A DNA stretch of 64,000 nt from Clostridiaceae bacterium Marseille-Q3526 (GTDB lineage: Bacteria; Bacillota; Clostridia; Lachnospirales; Lachnospiraceae). Made by a program: the position numbers and the translations under genes. A model generated the notes under the pieces. That model searched no databases and had not been told where the DNA came from. It was given only the letters and a program-made list of their open reading frames with translations. Location: positions 310,001-374,000 of the forward strand of contig JAGTTS010000002.1 in assembly GCA_018223375.1 (NCBI GenBank), written 5' to 3'. Below are positions 1-8,942 of this stretch, piece by piece; the stretch's first letter is position 1, and each line of letters opens with the position of its first letter.

Positions 1-777
1 GTGATTACATCCGGAAAAGGCGGCGTAGGCAAAACGACTACCTCCGCAAATGTGGGAACAGGCCTTGCCATACTGGGGAAGAGAGTGGTGCTGATAGATA
101 CAGATATCGGCCTCAGGAACCTGGACGTGGTGATGGGACTGGAAAACCGCATTGTCTACAACCTGGTAGACGTGGTGGAGGGAAACTGTCGGATGAAGCA
201 GGCGCTGATAAGAGACAAAAGATATCCTAACCTGTTTTTACTGCCATCTGCCCAGACGAGAGACAAATCGTCGGTAAATCCTGGACAGATGGTCAAACTG
301 GTCGCTTCTCTGAGAGAGGAGTTCGACTACATACTTCTTGACTGCCCGGCCGGTATCGAGCAGGGCTTCAAAAATGCCGTTGCAGGAGCTGACAGAGCGA
401 TTGTAGTGACTACGCCGGAGGTATCGGCGATTCGTGACGCAGACCGCATTATCGGACTTCTGGAGGCAGATGAGATGAAGCATATCGATCTGATCATTAA
501 CCGTATCCGCATGGATATGGTAAGACGCGGCGATATGATGTCGGTAGACGATGTGATGGATATTCTGTCCGTTCCAGTGATTGGCACCATCCCTGACGAC
601 GAGGATATTGTAATTTCCACCAATCAGGGAGAACCTTTGGCAGGGATGAACGGCTTCGCCGGACAGGCGTATCTGAATATCTGCAGGAGAATCCTGGGAG
701 AGTCCGTACCGTTTCTGAATTTTGACAACAGCCGGAATCTCTGGTCAAAAATCACCTGTCTTTTAAAGCGGGCATAA
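1..777 (+). CDS. minD: Septum site-determining ATPase MinD (5' end cut by window)
   Basis: MinD is a deviant Walker ATPase that cycles on the membrane with MinE and recruits MinC to block division away from midcell. The visible part opens with ITSGKGGVGKTTT, the deviant Walker A, which normally lies a few residues after the start, so the GTG at base 1 is probably an internal valine codon. DTDIGLRNLD and the DCPAG motif (switch II) follow. The C-terminus (SKITCLLKRA) fits the amphipathic membrane-targeting helix. minE starts 13 bases downstream, as expected for a min operon; minC presumably lies outside the window. Confidence 0.96.
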   Translation: MITSGKGGVGKTTTSANVGTGLAILGKRVVLIDTDIGLRNLDVVMGLENRIVYNLVDVVEGNCRMKQALIRDKRYPNLFLLPSAQTRDKSSVNPGQMVKLVASLREEFDYILLDCPAGIEQGFKNAVAGADRAIVVTTPEVSAIRDADRIIGLLEADEMKHIDLIINRIRMDMVRRGDMMSVDDVMDILSVPVIGTIPDDEDIVISTNQGEPLAGMNGFAGQAYLNICRRILGESVPFLNFDNSRNLWSKITCLLKRA

Positions 778-790
778 GGAGGGAGACAAG

Positions 791-1072
791 ATGGGCATCC
801 TCAGACTGCTTGGCAGAAATAATTCAGGTGAAATAGCGAGAAAGCGTCTGAAGCTTCTTCTGGCATCTGACCGGGCAGGCTGCTCTCCGGATATTCTGGA
901 GATGATACGCACAGACCTGCTCCATGCAGTTTCCAGATACATGGAGGTGAAGGAGGAGGACGTCATCGTACAGATGATAAGAACCTTGCCGGACGGCAGA
1001 AAAACGCCGGCTCTATGCGCTACGATACTGGTTCATAACATTAAGCAGAGCAAGGAAACATTTACAGCATGA
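791..1072 (+). CDS. minE: Cell division topological specificity factor MinE
   Basis: This 93-residue protein has the size of MinE, the partner that stimulates MinD ATPase and drives Min oscillation or positioning. The N-terminal half carries the SGEIARKRLKLLLASDR stretch typical of the anti-MinCD helix; the C-terminal half, with YMEVKEEDV, matches the topological specificity domain. A strong GGAGGGAGACAAG ribosome site precedes the ATG. Its TGA overlaps the ATG of rodA (ATGA), suggesting translational coupling. Confidence 0.94.
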   Translation: MGILRLLGRNNSGEIARKRLKLLLASDRAGCSPDILEMIRTDLLHAVSRYMEVKEEDVIVQMIRTLPDGRKTPALCATILVHNIKQSKETFTA

Positions 1073-2193
1073 TATTCAACTACAGCTTAAAGAATTACAA
1101 CTTCCGCATTGTAATTTACATGATTTTTTTAAGTGTTGCGGGAATCCTGGTGCTGAGAAGCGCCAGCGGCGGAGATCCGTCGATTGTCGGAAAGCAGATT
1201 CTGGGGGTGGCAGTATCGTTTGTATGCTGTCTGCTGATTTCCATGATCGATTACCACAGGATTTTCCGCCTGAGTACCTTGATTTACGCAGGCTGCGTTG
1301 CCCTTCTGGCTGCCGTTCTGCTTACAGGACACAGCTCCGGAGGAGCAACGCGCTGGCTGAAGATTTTTGGCTTTACCATTCAGCCGTCTGAGTTTTTGAA
1401 GGTAGGTTTGATAGTGGTTCTCTCCTGTTATCTGGCAAAAAATCACGAGAGAATCAATAAGGTATCGGTTCTGGGAACGATTGTGCTTATGATAGCGCTT
1501 CCGGTAGGGCTTGTTCTGGCTCAGCCGAATCTGTCCACCAGCATTGTTATTACGATACCGCTTATTGTTATTATCTATGTGGCTGGGCTCAGCTATAAAT
1601 GGATCGGCGGGGGACTGGCGGCGGGGATTCCTGCCGGCGGGCTGTTCCTTTATCTGGCCCAGGTTGGGGTAGTACCATTCCTGAGAGAGGATCAGGCCCG
1701 GAGAATCCTGGCTAAGATTTTCCATGACAGCGCCCAGTATGCGGACGCAAACAATCAGCAGGATAAATCCATCATGGCCATCGGTTCCGGGCAGCTTTGG
1801 GGAAAGGGACTGAATAATGCAGGCGTAGGTTCCGTAAAAAGCGGAAACTTTGTGGCGGAGGATCAGACGGACTTCATCTTTGCCGTGATTGGCGAGGAGC
1901 TGGGTTTTGTGGGCAGCATGGTCATTATTTCTGTGCTGGCTCTCCTGGTGTTTGAATGTCTTCTCACAGCCAGCCGCGCCAAGGACATGGGCGGACGCCT
2001 TGTCTGTATTGGAATGGCGGTTCTCATAGGCTTTCAGGGCTTTGCGAACATTGCCGTTGCCACCGGGATTTTTCCGAATACGGGACTTCCCCTTCCCTTC
2101 ATCAGTTCTGGTATCAGCTCTGTGCTGAGTATTTATGCCGGGATGGGAATTGTACTAAACATTGGACTTCAGAGAAAAAGCAGCAATAATTAA
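1069..2193 (+). CDS. rodA: SEDS peptidoglycan polymerase, RodA/FtsW/SpoVE family
   Basis: This 374-residue polytopic membrane protein belongs to the SEDS glycosyltransferase family, which polymerises lipid II with a class B PBP. About ten hydrophobic segments are visible. Family hallmarks include the GGATRWLKIFGFTIQPSEF segment, the large extracellular loop ending in the AEDQTDFIFAVIGEELGF motif, and a C-terminal TGIFPNTGLPLPFISSGISS. The position next to minDE and the absence of ftsZ or mur neighbours favour RodA (elongation) over FtsW. SpoVE cannot be excluded from sequence alone. Confidence 0.88.
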   Translation: MIFNYSLKNYNFRIVIYMIFLSVAGILVLRSASGGDPSIVGKQILGVAVSFVCCLLISMIDYHRIFRLSTLIYAGCVALLAAVLLTGHSSGGATRWLKIFGFTIQPSEFLKVGLIVVLSCYLAKNHERINKVSVLGTIVLMIALPVGLVLAQPNLSTSIVITIPLIVIIYVAGLSYKWIGGGLAAGIPAGGLFLYLAQVGVVPFLREDQARRILAKIFHDSAQYADANNQQDKSIMAIGSGQLWGKGLNNAGVGSVKSGNFVAEDQTDFIFAVIGEELGFVGSMVIISVLALLVFECLLTASRAKDMGGRLVCIGMAVLIGFQGFANIAVATGIFPNTGLPLPFISSGISSVLSIYAGMGIVLNIGLQRKSSNN

Positions 2194-2207
2194 GGAGGTA
2201 GCCCAGT

Positions 2208-2603
2208 ATGAATATAGGGTTGGTAGCTCACGATTCGAAAAAAAAGCTGATGCAGAATTTCTGCATTGCGTACAGAGGCGTTTTAAGCAGGCATTCTCTT
2301 TATGCCACGGGAACTACAGGAAGGCTGATAGAGGAGGTTACGAATCTGAATGTGTATAAGTATCTTCCGGGACATCTGGGAGGCGCTCAGCAGCTCAGCT
2401 CGCAGATTGAACACGATCAGATGGATCTGGTGATCTTTCTCAGAGATCCGTCTACCGCCAAATCCCACGAACCGAATGTCAACAATGTGGTGATGATATG
2501 CGATATGTATAACATTCCTATCGCGACCAATGTAGCCACAGCAGAACTCCTGATTAAATCTTTGGAGCGCGGCGACATGGAGTGGAGAGAAATGTACAGA
2601 TAG
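2208..2603 (+). CDS. mgsA: Methylglyoxal synthase
   Basis: MgsA converts dihydroxyacetone phosphate to methylglyoxal and phosphate, a bypass of lower glycolysis when phosphate is limiting. The 131-residue length is that of the clostridial enzyme. It contains LVAHDSKKKLM at the N-terminus, the ATGTTGRL phosphate-binding segment, and GGAQQLSSQI with FLRDP. The start follows AAGGAGGTAGCCCAGT. It continues the min-rodA operon with only 14 bases of gap. Confidence 0.95.
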   Translation: MNIGLVAHDSKKKLMQNFCIAYRGVLSRHSLYATGTTGRLIEEVTNLNVYKYLPGHLGGAQQLSSQIEHDQMDLVIFLRDPSTAKSHEPNVNNVVMICDMYNIPIATNVATAELLIKSLERGDMEWREMYR

Positions 2604-2640
2604 ACAGGGAAGTTCCTTAAGAAAGCAGGAGAGCAGCGAC

Positions 2641-3606
2641 TTGAAGCATTTATTTCATAAGCAGATGTTTGGATTGGCAGCCGCGCTTTTTCTCACCGGC
2701 TGCAGTGGAAACACGCTGGAAGAGCCGTATTCCTTTGCGGATCGGGGAAGCAATCTGGGGGTGTCGGAGGGTTCAGCCTCACTGGCGCCTTTTTTTGCTT
2801 CTGATCTGTGCGTGATTGACGGAGAACCCGCCGATGACAGTACAGAATTTACCGGGGAGGCGGGGGCTGTATTCGGCATCACAGACCAACATGTAATATA
2901 CAGTAAGAACGCCTATAAGCAGCTCTACCCAGCCAGCATTACCAAGGTGATGACGGCGCTGATTGCCATTGAGGAGGGAGAGCTTTCCGATACGGTCCAG
3001 GTGACAAAGGACTCTGTCATTACAGAGTCAGGCGCGTCTCTGTGCGGCATTAAGCCGGGAGACACGCTGACTATGGAACAGCTGCTGTACGGACTCCTGA
3101 TTCCGTCAGGAAACGATGCGGCCAATGCCATTGCCGTTCACATGTCCGGCAGCGTGGAGGCCTTTGCCGGGCGTATGAATGAGAAAGCCAGACAGCTGGG
3201 AGCCACACAGACTCATTTTAAAAATCCCAGCGGTCTGTCTGATCCGGAACACTATACCACAGCCTATGATCTTTACCTGATATTCAATGAGGCCATGAAG
3301 CTTCCGAAATTCCGGGAAATCATAGGAGCTGACGCCTACACGGCGTCCTATACGGACGCACAGGGAAACGCAGTTTCCAAAACCTGGAAAGTGGGAAACT
3401 GGTATCAGAACGGAGAGACAGAGACGCCGGAAGGCCTGACGGTTCTGGGGGGGAAGACGGGAACCACCCAGGCGGCCGGCTACTGCCTGATTATGGCAGA
3501 ACAGGATGAAGCGGGGAAAGAATACATCTCCGTTGTGTTAAAAGCAGAGAACCGACAGGGACTTTACAAAAATATGACCAATATAATTACTAAAATTGTC
3601 GATTAG
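2641..3606 (+). CDS. D-alanyl-D-alanine carboxypeptidase, lipoprotein form
   Basis: This is a serine peptidase of the S11/DacA type, trimming pentapeptide stems of peptidoglycan outside the membrane. The three penicillin-binding motifs are visible: S99-I-T-K102, S156-G-N158 and K272-T-G. The N-terminus has a signal peptide ending in LTGC with Cys21, a lipobox, so it is probably a lipoprotein rather than C-terminally anchored. The start is a TTG preceded by AGGAGAGCAGCGAC. At 321 residues it lacks the extra C-terminal beta domain of longer DacA proteins. Confidence 0.92.
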   Translation: MKHLFHKQMFGLAAALFLTGCSGNTLEEPYSFADRGSNLGVSEGSASLAPFFASDLCVIDGEPADDSTEFTGEAGAVFGITDQHVIYSKNAYKQLYPASITKVMTALIAIEEGELSDTVQVTKDSVITESGASLCGIKPGDTLTMEQLLYGLLIPSGNDAANAIAVHMSGSVEAFAGRMNEKARQLGATQTHFKNPSGLSDPEHYTTAYDLYLIFNEAMKLPKFREIIGADAYTASYTDAQGNAVSKTWKVGNWYQNGETETPEGLTVLGGKTGTTQAAGYCLIMAEQDEAGKEYISVVLKAENRQGLYKNMTNIITKIVD

Positions 3607-3609
3607 TGA

Positions 3610-3638
3610 TTGATTTTTTCGGGCATTTATACTATAAT
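3610..3638 (+). promoter_or_regulatory. Sigma-A type promoter for the P-loop gene
   Basis: TTGATT at 3610-3615 and a perfect TATAAT at 3633-3638 are separated by 17 bases, about 60 bases ahead of the ATG at 3699. Confidence 0.7.
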
Positions 3639-3698
3639 TAATTGCATAATAAAAGATTTTTTATACAACTTAAATAAAGTCCAAGGAGGAGATTTGAT

Positions 3699-4118
3699 AT
3701 GATTCAGATTATTTCGGGAAACAAGGGAAAAGGAAAAACTAAATATCTTCTTGACATGGCTAATACAGCCATCAAAGAATCCACAGGTTCAATTGTGTAT
3801 CTGGACAAAAGCTCCAAGCACATGTATGAGCTGAACAACAGGATTCGTTTAATCAATGTAAATGAGTATCCCATCACTTCCAGCGAGGGCTTTATTGGTT
3901 TTATCTGCGGTATTATTTCGCAGGATCATGACCTGGAGCAGATGTACTTCGACAGCTTCTTAAAGCTGGCTTCCTTAGAGGGAGAGAGCATTGAGGAGAC
4001 CTTCAAGACACTGCAGGAGATCAGCGAGAAATACCATCTCACATTTGTTCTCAGTGTATCTGAGGACGCATCGAATCTCCCAGAGTGCGCTAAATCAAGC
4101 GTAGTCGTTTCTTTATAA
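3699..4118 (+). CDS. Small P-loop protein of unknown function
   Basis: I do not recognise a characterised family. The 139-residue protein begins with IISGNKGKGKTKYLL, a Walker A-like loop (GNKGKGKT), and has a hydrophobic strand SIVYLDKSS that could follow a nucleotide-binding core. The C-terminal HLTFVLSVSEDASNLP resembles a strand with a Walker B-like environment but lacks a clear DE pair. It has its own promoter and an AAGGAGGAG ribosome site, and a terminator follows, so it is monocistronic. Short proteins of this kind are often annotated loosely as twitching-motility ATPases; the sequence does not support that assignment. Confidence 0.6.
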   Translation: MIQIISGNKGKGKTKYLLDMANTAIKESTGSIVYLDKSSKHMYELNNRIRLINVNEYPITSSEGFIGFICGIISQDHDLEQMYFDSFLKLASLEGESIEETFKTLQEISEKYHLTFVLSVSEDASNLPECAKSSVVVSL

Positions 4119-4162
4119 GACAGCGGCTGTATTTGAGAAAAATTACATATGACAGTACAAAA

Positions 4163-4205
4163 GAGGGGAGAACTGCAGACGGCAGTCTTCCCTCTTTCGC
4201 TCTTT
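4163..4205 (+). terminator. Rho-independent terminator after the P-loop gene
   Basis: A GAGGGGAGAACTGC arm, AGAC loop and GGCAGTCTTCCCTC arm are followed by TTTCGCTCTTTG. Confidence 0.7.
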
Positions 4206-4233
4206 GTCTTTTCCAGCCATTTCCTGAATTACC

Positions 4234-4262
4234 TTGCACTTTTGGGCGATTCCTTTTATAAT
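4234..4262 (+). promoter_or_regulatory. Sigma-A promoter of the sepF-ylmH operon
   Basis: TTGCAC at 4234-4239 and TATAAT at 4257-4262 have a 17-base spacer. The site lies 28 bases before the chosen ATG of the HlyD-like gene, so upstream in-frame start codons lie inside the promoter. Confidence 0.8.
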
Positions 4263-4290
4263 ACATAGGGAAAGGAGACCGGTTAGCATC

Positions 4291-5694
4291 ATGGCCAAGA
4301 CTAAAAAGATAGTACCTTATAGAAAACCAAAGAATTTCAATATAGGTACTCTGATATTTACCCTGATCTTTCTCTATCTGGCTCTTTGTGTGTTTAAGTA
4401 CCTTGGACGGGATAAGATACAGTTTTACGAGGTTGTTGAAGGAAGCATTGTCAATGATAAAACATATACAGGATTAATTCTTCGCGAGGAGACGGTGAAA
4501 CAGGCAGAGCAGTCAGGATATGTGAATTACTATGTGAGGGAAGGAAAGAAGGCGGCGGCAGGTTCCCGCATTTATTCCCTGGATGAGACTGGAGAACTGG
4601 AGCATTACCTGGAGGAGAGCCAGGAGGCGGGACAGGCCTTTACAGATGAAAATCTGGCTCTGCTGAAAAAAAAGCTGGCGTCTCTCTGCCTGTCTTATGA
4701 CGATTCGGAGTTTTCTTCTGTCTACGACGAAAAATACTCTCTGGATGCGTCGGTTGTGGAGCTGGTGAATTTTAATGCTCTGGATCAGCTGGATTCAGAA
4801 CTTGAGACAAAGGGAATTCACTTTCAGCAGATTTACACGGATCAGGCAGGCATTATATCCTATGCCATTGATTCCTATGAGGGGATGGAACCGTCGGCTG
4901 TCACGGAGGATTCCTTTAAAAAAGAAAATTATAAGAAATCCGTCGGACAGGCTGGAAAGCTGATCGAGGCTGGAACGCCGGTTTATAAGATGATTACTTC
5001 TGAAAACTGGTCGATTCTCTTCCCATTGACAGAGGAAGATAAGGCGGCGTATGCAGACAAGGATCGGCTGCAGATAAAGTTTATAGATGATAATCTGACG
5101 CTGTCAGGAGCCTACTCACAGATTACAGGGGCGGACGGAGGAGCCTACGGAAAACTGGACTTTGACCGGTTTATGGTGCAGTTTATTTCTGACCGCTTTG
5201 CAGAATTTGAAGTGGTGTCAGAGGCAGAGGAGGGGCTCAAGATCCCGGCTGCATCTGTCACAACGAAGGATTTCTTTACCATTCCAGTAGAATTTGCCGC
5301 TTCTGGGGGAGATGAGAGCAGCGCCAGGACAGGGTTTTACAAAGAAGTTTATTCGGAGAGCGGAGAAGCTTCGGTGGTCTTTACGCCTGCTGAGATATAC
5401 GGAGCCACAGACGAATATTATTATGTAGAGACTTCAGAGGACGGAGCTTTCAAAAATGGAGACTACATTGTAAAACAGGATTCCAGCGAGCGCTATCAGA
5501 TCGGAGCGACCGCTCCGTTGGAAGGCGTGTACAATATCAATAAGGGCTACGCAGTTTTTAAAAAGATTGAAAAGTTGTCCGGCAACGGGGAGTATTTTAC
5601 AATTGCTAAGGGAACTGATTATGGTCTCTCTGTGTACGACCATATTGTGCTGGACGCCTCGATGGTGACAGAGGGAATGATTATCTACGAATAA
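4291..5694 (+). CDS. HlyD-like membrane-anchored extracytoplasmic protein
   Basis: The ATG at 4291 is preferred because an AAAGGAGACCGGTTAGCATC ribosome site precedes it and the promoter lies just upstream. The 467-residue product has a basic N-terminus, one membrane segment at about residues 17-37 (IGTLIFTLIFLYLALCVF), then an extracellular part with a lipoyl-like EVVEGSIVNDKTYTGLIL segment seen in membrane-fusion (HlyD) proteins. No ABC transporter partner is adjacent. Proteins of this type precede yggS-sepF in several Clostridia, so a role in envelope or division is an inference only. Confidence 0.75.
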   Translation: MAKTKKIVPYRKPKNFNIGTLIFTLIFLYLALCVFKYLGRDKIQFYEVVEGSIVNDKTYTGLILREETVKQAEQSGYVNYYVREGKKAAAGSRIYSLDETGELEHYLEESQEAGQAFTDENLALLKKKLASLCLSYDDSEFSSVYDEKYSLDASVVELVNFNALDQLDSELETKGIHFQQIYTDQAGIISYAIDSYEGMEPSAVTEDSFKKENYKKSVGQAGKLIEAGTPVYKMITSENWSILFPLTEEDKAAYADKDRLQIKFIDDNLTLSGAYSQITGADGGAYGKLDFDRFMVQFISDRFAEFEVVSEAEEGLKIPAASVTTKDFFTIPVEFAASGGDESSARTGFYKEVYSESGEASVVFTPAEIYGATDEYYYVETSEDGAFKNGDYIVKQDSSERYQIGATAPLEGVYNINKGYAVFKKIEKLSGNGEYFTIAKGTDYGLSVYDHIVLDASMVTEGMIIYE

Positions 5695-5714
5695 GTATAA
5701 CAGGAGATGCAGGT

Positions 5715-6419
5715 ATGATAAAAGAGAATTTAGAAGAGGTTCGTGAGAAAATCCGCCAGGCATGTCAGAGAAGCGGGCGGAGAGAGGAAGACGTAACGCT
5801 GATTTCCGTGAGCAAGACAAAGCCGGTGGAAATGCTTAGAGAGGCCTATGAGGCTGGTTCCAGGGATTTCGGAGAAAACAGGGTTCAGGAAATTATGGAG
5901 AAATACGGGCAGATGCCGGAGGACGTGCGCTGGCACATGATTGGCCATCTTCAGAAAAATAAGGTGCGCCAGGTCATTGATAAAGCGGTTCTGATTCACT
6001 CTGTAGACACCGTGGAGCTGGCGGAGCAGATCGAGAAGGACGCAGCCAAGCGGGATCTCACAGTGGACATTCTTTTAGAGGTAAATGTGGCGGAGGAAGA
6101 GAGCAAATTCGGTTTCCGGACAGAGGAAGTGGAGGCTGCTGTGATGAAAATAAAAGAGTTTCCTCACGTTCACATAAAAGGGCTTATGACAATTGCTCCA
6201 TTTGTATCGAATTCGGAAGATAATCGGGAAGTTTTTAAAAAATTGTATCAATTATATGTTGACATAAGGAGCAAAAACATTGATAATGTTAATATGAGTG
6301 TGCTGTCCATGGGAATGACCGGCGACTATGAAGTTGCCGTCGAGGAGGGCGCAACCATGATAAGAGTGGGCACCGGTATTTTCGGAGCCAGGACAAGGAA
6401 TGGAGAGAGCAGAGTATGA
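5715..6419 (+). CDS. yggS: Pyridoxal-phosphate homeostasis protein YggS/YlmE
   Basis: This is a 234-residue single-domain fold-type III PLP protein (PROSC family), which buffers cellular PLP and has no known catalytic reaction. LISVSKTKP carries the PLP lysine. The FGENRVQE, WHMIGHLQKNK and SMGMTGDYEVAVEEGATMIRVG motifs are typical. It precedes sepF with an ATGA overlap, matching the Firmicutes ylmE-ylmF order. Confidence 0.95.
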   Translation: MIKENLEEVREKIRQACQRSGRREEDVTLISVSKTKPVEMLREAYEAGSRDFGENRVQEIMEKYGQMPEDVRWHMIGHLQKNKVRQVIDKAVLIHSVDTVELAEQIEKDAAKRDLTVDILLEVNVAEEESKFGFRTEEVEAAVMKIKEFPHVHIKGLMTIAPFVSNSEDNREVFKKLYQLYVDIRSKNIDNVNMSVLSMGMTGDYEVAVEEGATMIRVGTGIFGARTRNGESRV

Positions 6420-6952
6420 GCATTCTGAACAAGATTATGGACACAATGCGGTTGAACGAGGCAGATGACGACGAAGATGACGGATACTTCGACGAGGAAT
6501 ACGAAGAGGATGAAAGGCCGGCGCGCAGGCGTTTATTTAATAAACAGCACAATGACGATTATGAATATGATGAGGAGCCAGAGCAGAGACCGCGGTTCCT
6601 GTCAAGGCCGGCTTCTTCTAATAATAAGGTAGTGCCGTTAAGAAGAGGCATGGAAGTTTCCTTAATTAAGCCTGTATCTATGGAAGATTCCCATGAAATT
6701 TGCGAGAGGCTGTTAGAGGGAAAAGCAGTTGTGCTGAATCTGGAAGGAATTCATTTAGAAGTTGCCCAGAGGATTATTGACTTTACATGCGGAGCGACTT
6801 ATTCGATGGATGGAAATCTCCAGAAGATTTCCGGCAGTATTTTTATTGCCACTCCTTCCACAGTGGAATTATCCGGAGATTTCCGGGAACTTCTTTCCAA
6901 TACGCCGTCAAGCGCAGGGATGAACGTCTCAGGTCTCAGCTTTCACTTATAA
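6416..6952 (+). CDS. sepF: Cell division protein SepF
   Basis: SepF anchors and bundles FtsZ at the septum in Gram-positives. The 178-residue protein has a short N-terminal helix (MSILNKIMDTMRL, probably the membrane anchor), an acidic linker rich in D, E and Y to about residue 60, and a C-terminal SepF core with EVSLIKPVSMEDSHEICERLLEGKAVVLNLE and DFTCGATYSMDG. It overlaps yggS by four bases. Confidence 0.95.
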   Translation: MSILNKIMDTMRLNEADDDEDDGYFDEEYEEDERPARRRLFNKQHNDDYEYDEEPEQRPRFLSRPASSNNKVVPLRRGMEVSLIKPVSMEDSHEICERLLEGKAVVLNLEGIHLEVAQRIIDFTCGATYSMDGNLQKISGSIFIATPSTVELSGDFRELLSNTPSSAGMNVSGLSFHL

Positions 6953-6958
6953 GGAACT

Positions 6959-7714
6959 ATGAACAGGGAAGAACAATTATTAAAAAAACGGATCCTGGAT
7001 CTGGCAGACCTTTGCTGCCGGAGGGATATTCCGTCATACACAGATTTTTTGAATCTGAATGAACAGACAGTTTTTCATTCTCTGGAACGGAGTCTGCCGC
7101 CTGTACGCTTTATGCTGACAGGCGGCTATGAGCCGGCGGAGCGCAAGATTGTCTGTTTTCTGCCGTCCTATGAAGAGGAGACGATGGAACCGCCTATCCG
7201 TATATTGGAAGTGAAACCGGTCAGTCCCCGGTTTGCGGAAGTGCTTACCCACAGAGATTATCTGGGTGCGCTGATGAACCTGGGAATCGAGCGGAGTATA
7301 CTGGGGGACATTGTCATAAATGAGGACGGCTGTTTTATTTTCTGCCTGGATCGGATGGCAGAATATATTTCAAATGAATTGAGGCAGGTAAGGCATACGG
7401 CTGTTTTTTGCCAGCGCGTCTCCGCCCTGTCCTGCCAGGTGGAACAGAAATACGAGGAAGTTCGGGGGAGTATTGCCTCTCCCAGGCTTGACAGCGTGCT
7501 TGCTATGGTGTATCACAGCTCCAGGACAAAAATTATCCCATATATTCAGGGGGAGAAGGTATTTATAGACGGACGCCTTGTGACGTCCCCCTCTCTTCAG
7601 CTGAAGGGAGGAGAGATTGTATCGGTCCGTGGAATGGGGAAGTTCCAGTTTACAGGCACAGAGAATGAGACGAAGAAGGGCAGAATCTTTGTCTCTGCCA
7701 GAAAATACTGCTGA
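6959..7714 (+). CDS. ylmH: YlmH-type S4-domain RNA-binding protein
   Basis: The 251-residue protein has the YlmH layout: an N-terminal RRM-like region (TDFLNLNEQTVFHSLER), a central domain with RDYLGALMNLGIERSILGDI, and a C-terminal S4 domain (RLDSVLAMVYHSSRTK... VFIDGRLVTSP). Bacillus YlmH has been linked to rescue of stalled ribosomes. It sits directly after sepF as in Bacilli, but ylmG and divIVA do not follow here. Confidence 0.92.
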   Translation: MNREEQLLKKRILDLADLCCRRDIPSYTDFLNLNEQTVFHSLERSLPPVRFMLTGGYEPAERKIVCFLPSYEEETMEPPIRILEVKPVSPRFAEVLTHRDYLGALMNLGIERSILGDIVINEDGCFIFCLDRMAEYISNELRQVRHTAVFCQRVSALSCQVEQKYEEVRGSIASPRLDSVLAMVYHSSRTKIIPYIQGEKVFIDGRLVTSPSLQLKGGEIVSVRGMGKFQFTGTENETKKGRIFVSARKYC

Positions 7715-7813
7715 TAAAAGTTTTCTGAATGGAACAGACGATAGAGAGTATTAAAAATAGACAGAAAGGGCTGCTTTTACTGGCTGGACAGACAGTCAAA
7801 AGGCGGTAAAGGG

Positions 7814-8911
7814 ATGACAGAAATGGCAAACAGAATGACCGTTCACATGGATGAGAAGCCGGTTTACGATATTCTTCTGGAACAGGATTTTTCAGCTCTT
7901 CCAAAGGAATTGGAATCCTTTCATCTGGAACATAGAAAAATTTGCATTGTAACAGATTCCAATGTGGCGCCTCTGTATTTGGAGGAGGTAAAGGAGCTTT
8001 TGAAGCCGTGCTGCAGCCAGGTAATATCCTTTGTATTTCCAGCTGGCGAGGAGCATAAAAATTTAGACACAGTCAGGGAACTCTATGAGACGCTGATTTT
8101 AGCCAAATTTGACCGGAACGATATGCTGGCAGCCCTGGGAGGCGGCGTGGTGGGAGATTTGTGCGGTTTTGCCGCCGCTACCTACCTGAGAGGCGTGTCT
8201 TTTATCCAGCTTCCTACGACTCTTCTGTCTCAGGTGGACAGCAGCATCGGCGGCAAGACAGGCGTGGATTTCGACGCGTACAAAAACATGGTGGGCGCGT
8301 TCCACATGCCAAAGCTGGTTTACGAAAACATTGGAGCCCTGAAAACCCTTCCGCCGGAGCAGTTTTCTGCAGGCATGGGAGAGGTAATCAAGCACGGCCT
8401 GATTCAGTCAAACGAGTATTATGAGTGGATTCTGGAGCACAAGGAGGCGATCCGCGCCATGGACATGGATGCCCTGGAACAGCTGGTCGTGGAGAGCAAC
8501 CACATTAAGCGGAGAGTTGTGGAACGGGATCCGGCTGAAAAGGGAGACAGAATGCTCCTGAATTTCGGCCATACGCTGGGACATGCCATTGAAAAGCTTA
8601 AAAATTTTGAACTGCTTCATGGAGAATGCGTTGCCCTTGGTTCGATTGCAGGTATGTACATTTCTGCAAAGAGAGGATATATTTCCATGGAGGAAATGGA
8701 GCGCTTTGCATCTGCTCTGTCCTGGTTCGGCATTAAAACTGCCGTAAACGGGCTTGACGTCCATTCGGTGATCGAGGCTACGGCCAATGATAAAAAGATG
8801 GATTCCGGTGTGATTCGATTCATCCTTTTGAAGGAAGTCGGACAGGCCTTTGTGGACCGCACGGTAACGCCGGAGGAAATGGAGGAGGCTTTGCAGTATA
8901 TTTTCAATTAG
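7814..8911 (+). CDS. aroB: 3-dehydroquinate synthase
   Basis: AroB makes 3-dehydroquinate from DAHP in the shikimate pathway, using NAD and a divalent metal. Visible motifs are GGGVVGDLCGFAAATYLRG (NAD binding), LLSQVDSSIGGKTGVD, and the metal ligands in GMGEVIKHGL and LNFGHTLGHAIE. The 365-residue length is normal. The ATG at 7814 or the one at 7823 could be the start; the ribosome site is weak (GTAAAGGG). No other aro gene is nearby, so it appears to be a passenger in the division/envelope operon. Confidence 0.95.
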   Translation: MTEMANRMTVHMDEKPVYDILLEQDFSALPKELESFHLEHRKICIVTDSNVAPLYLEEVKELLKPCCSQVISFVFPAGEEHKNLDTVRELYETLILAKFDRNDMLAALGGGVVGDLCGFAAATYLRGVSFIQLPTTLLSQVDSSIGGKTGVDFDAYKNMVGAFHMPKLVYENIGALKTLPPEQFSAGMGEVIKHGLIQSNEYYEWILEHKEAIRAMDMDALEQLVVESNHIKRRVVERDPAEKGDRMLLNFGHTLGHAIEKLKNFELLHGECVALGSIAGMYISAKRGYISMEEMERFASALSWFGIKTAVNGLDVHSVIEATANDKKMDSGVIRFILLKEVGQAFVDRTVTPEEMEEALQYIFN

Positions 8912-8942
8912 CTGTAAAGCCGGTTAAAGGAGAAAAGAATAC

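Noticed and set aside
4234..4290. Upstream TTG start for the HlyD-like gene
   Set aside because: The TTG is the -35 element of the promoter, so it would not be transcribed; the ATG at 4291 has the ribosome site.
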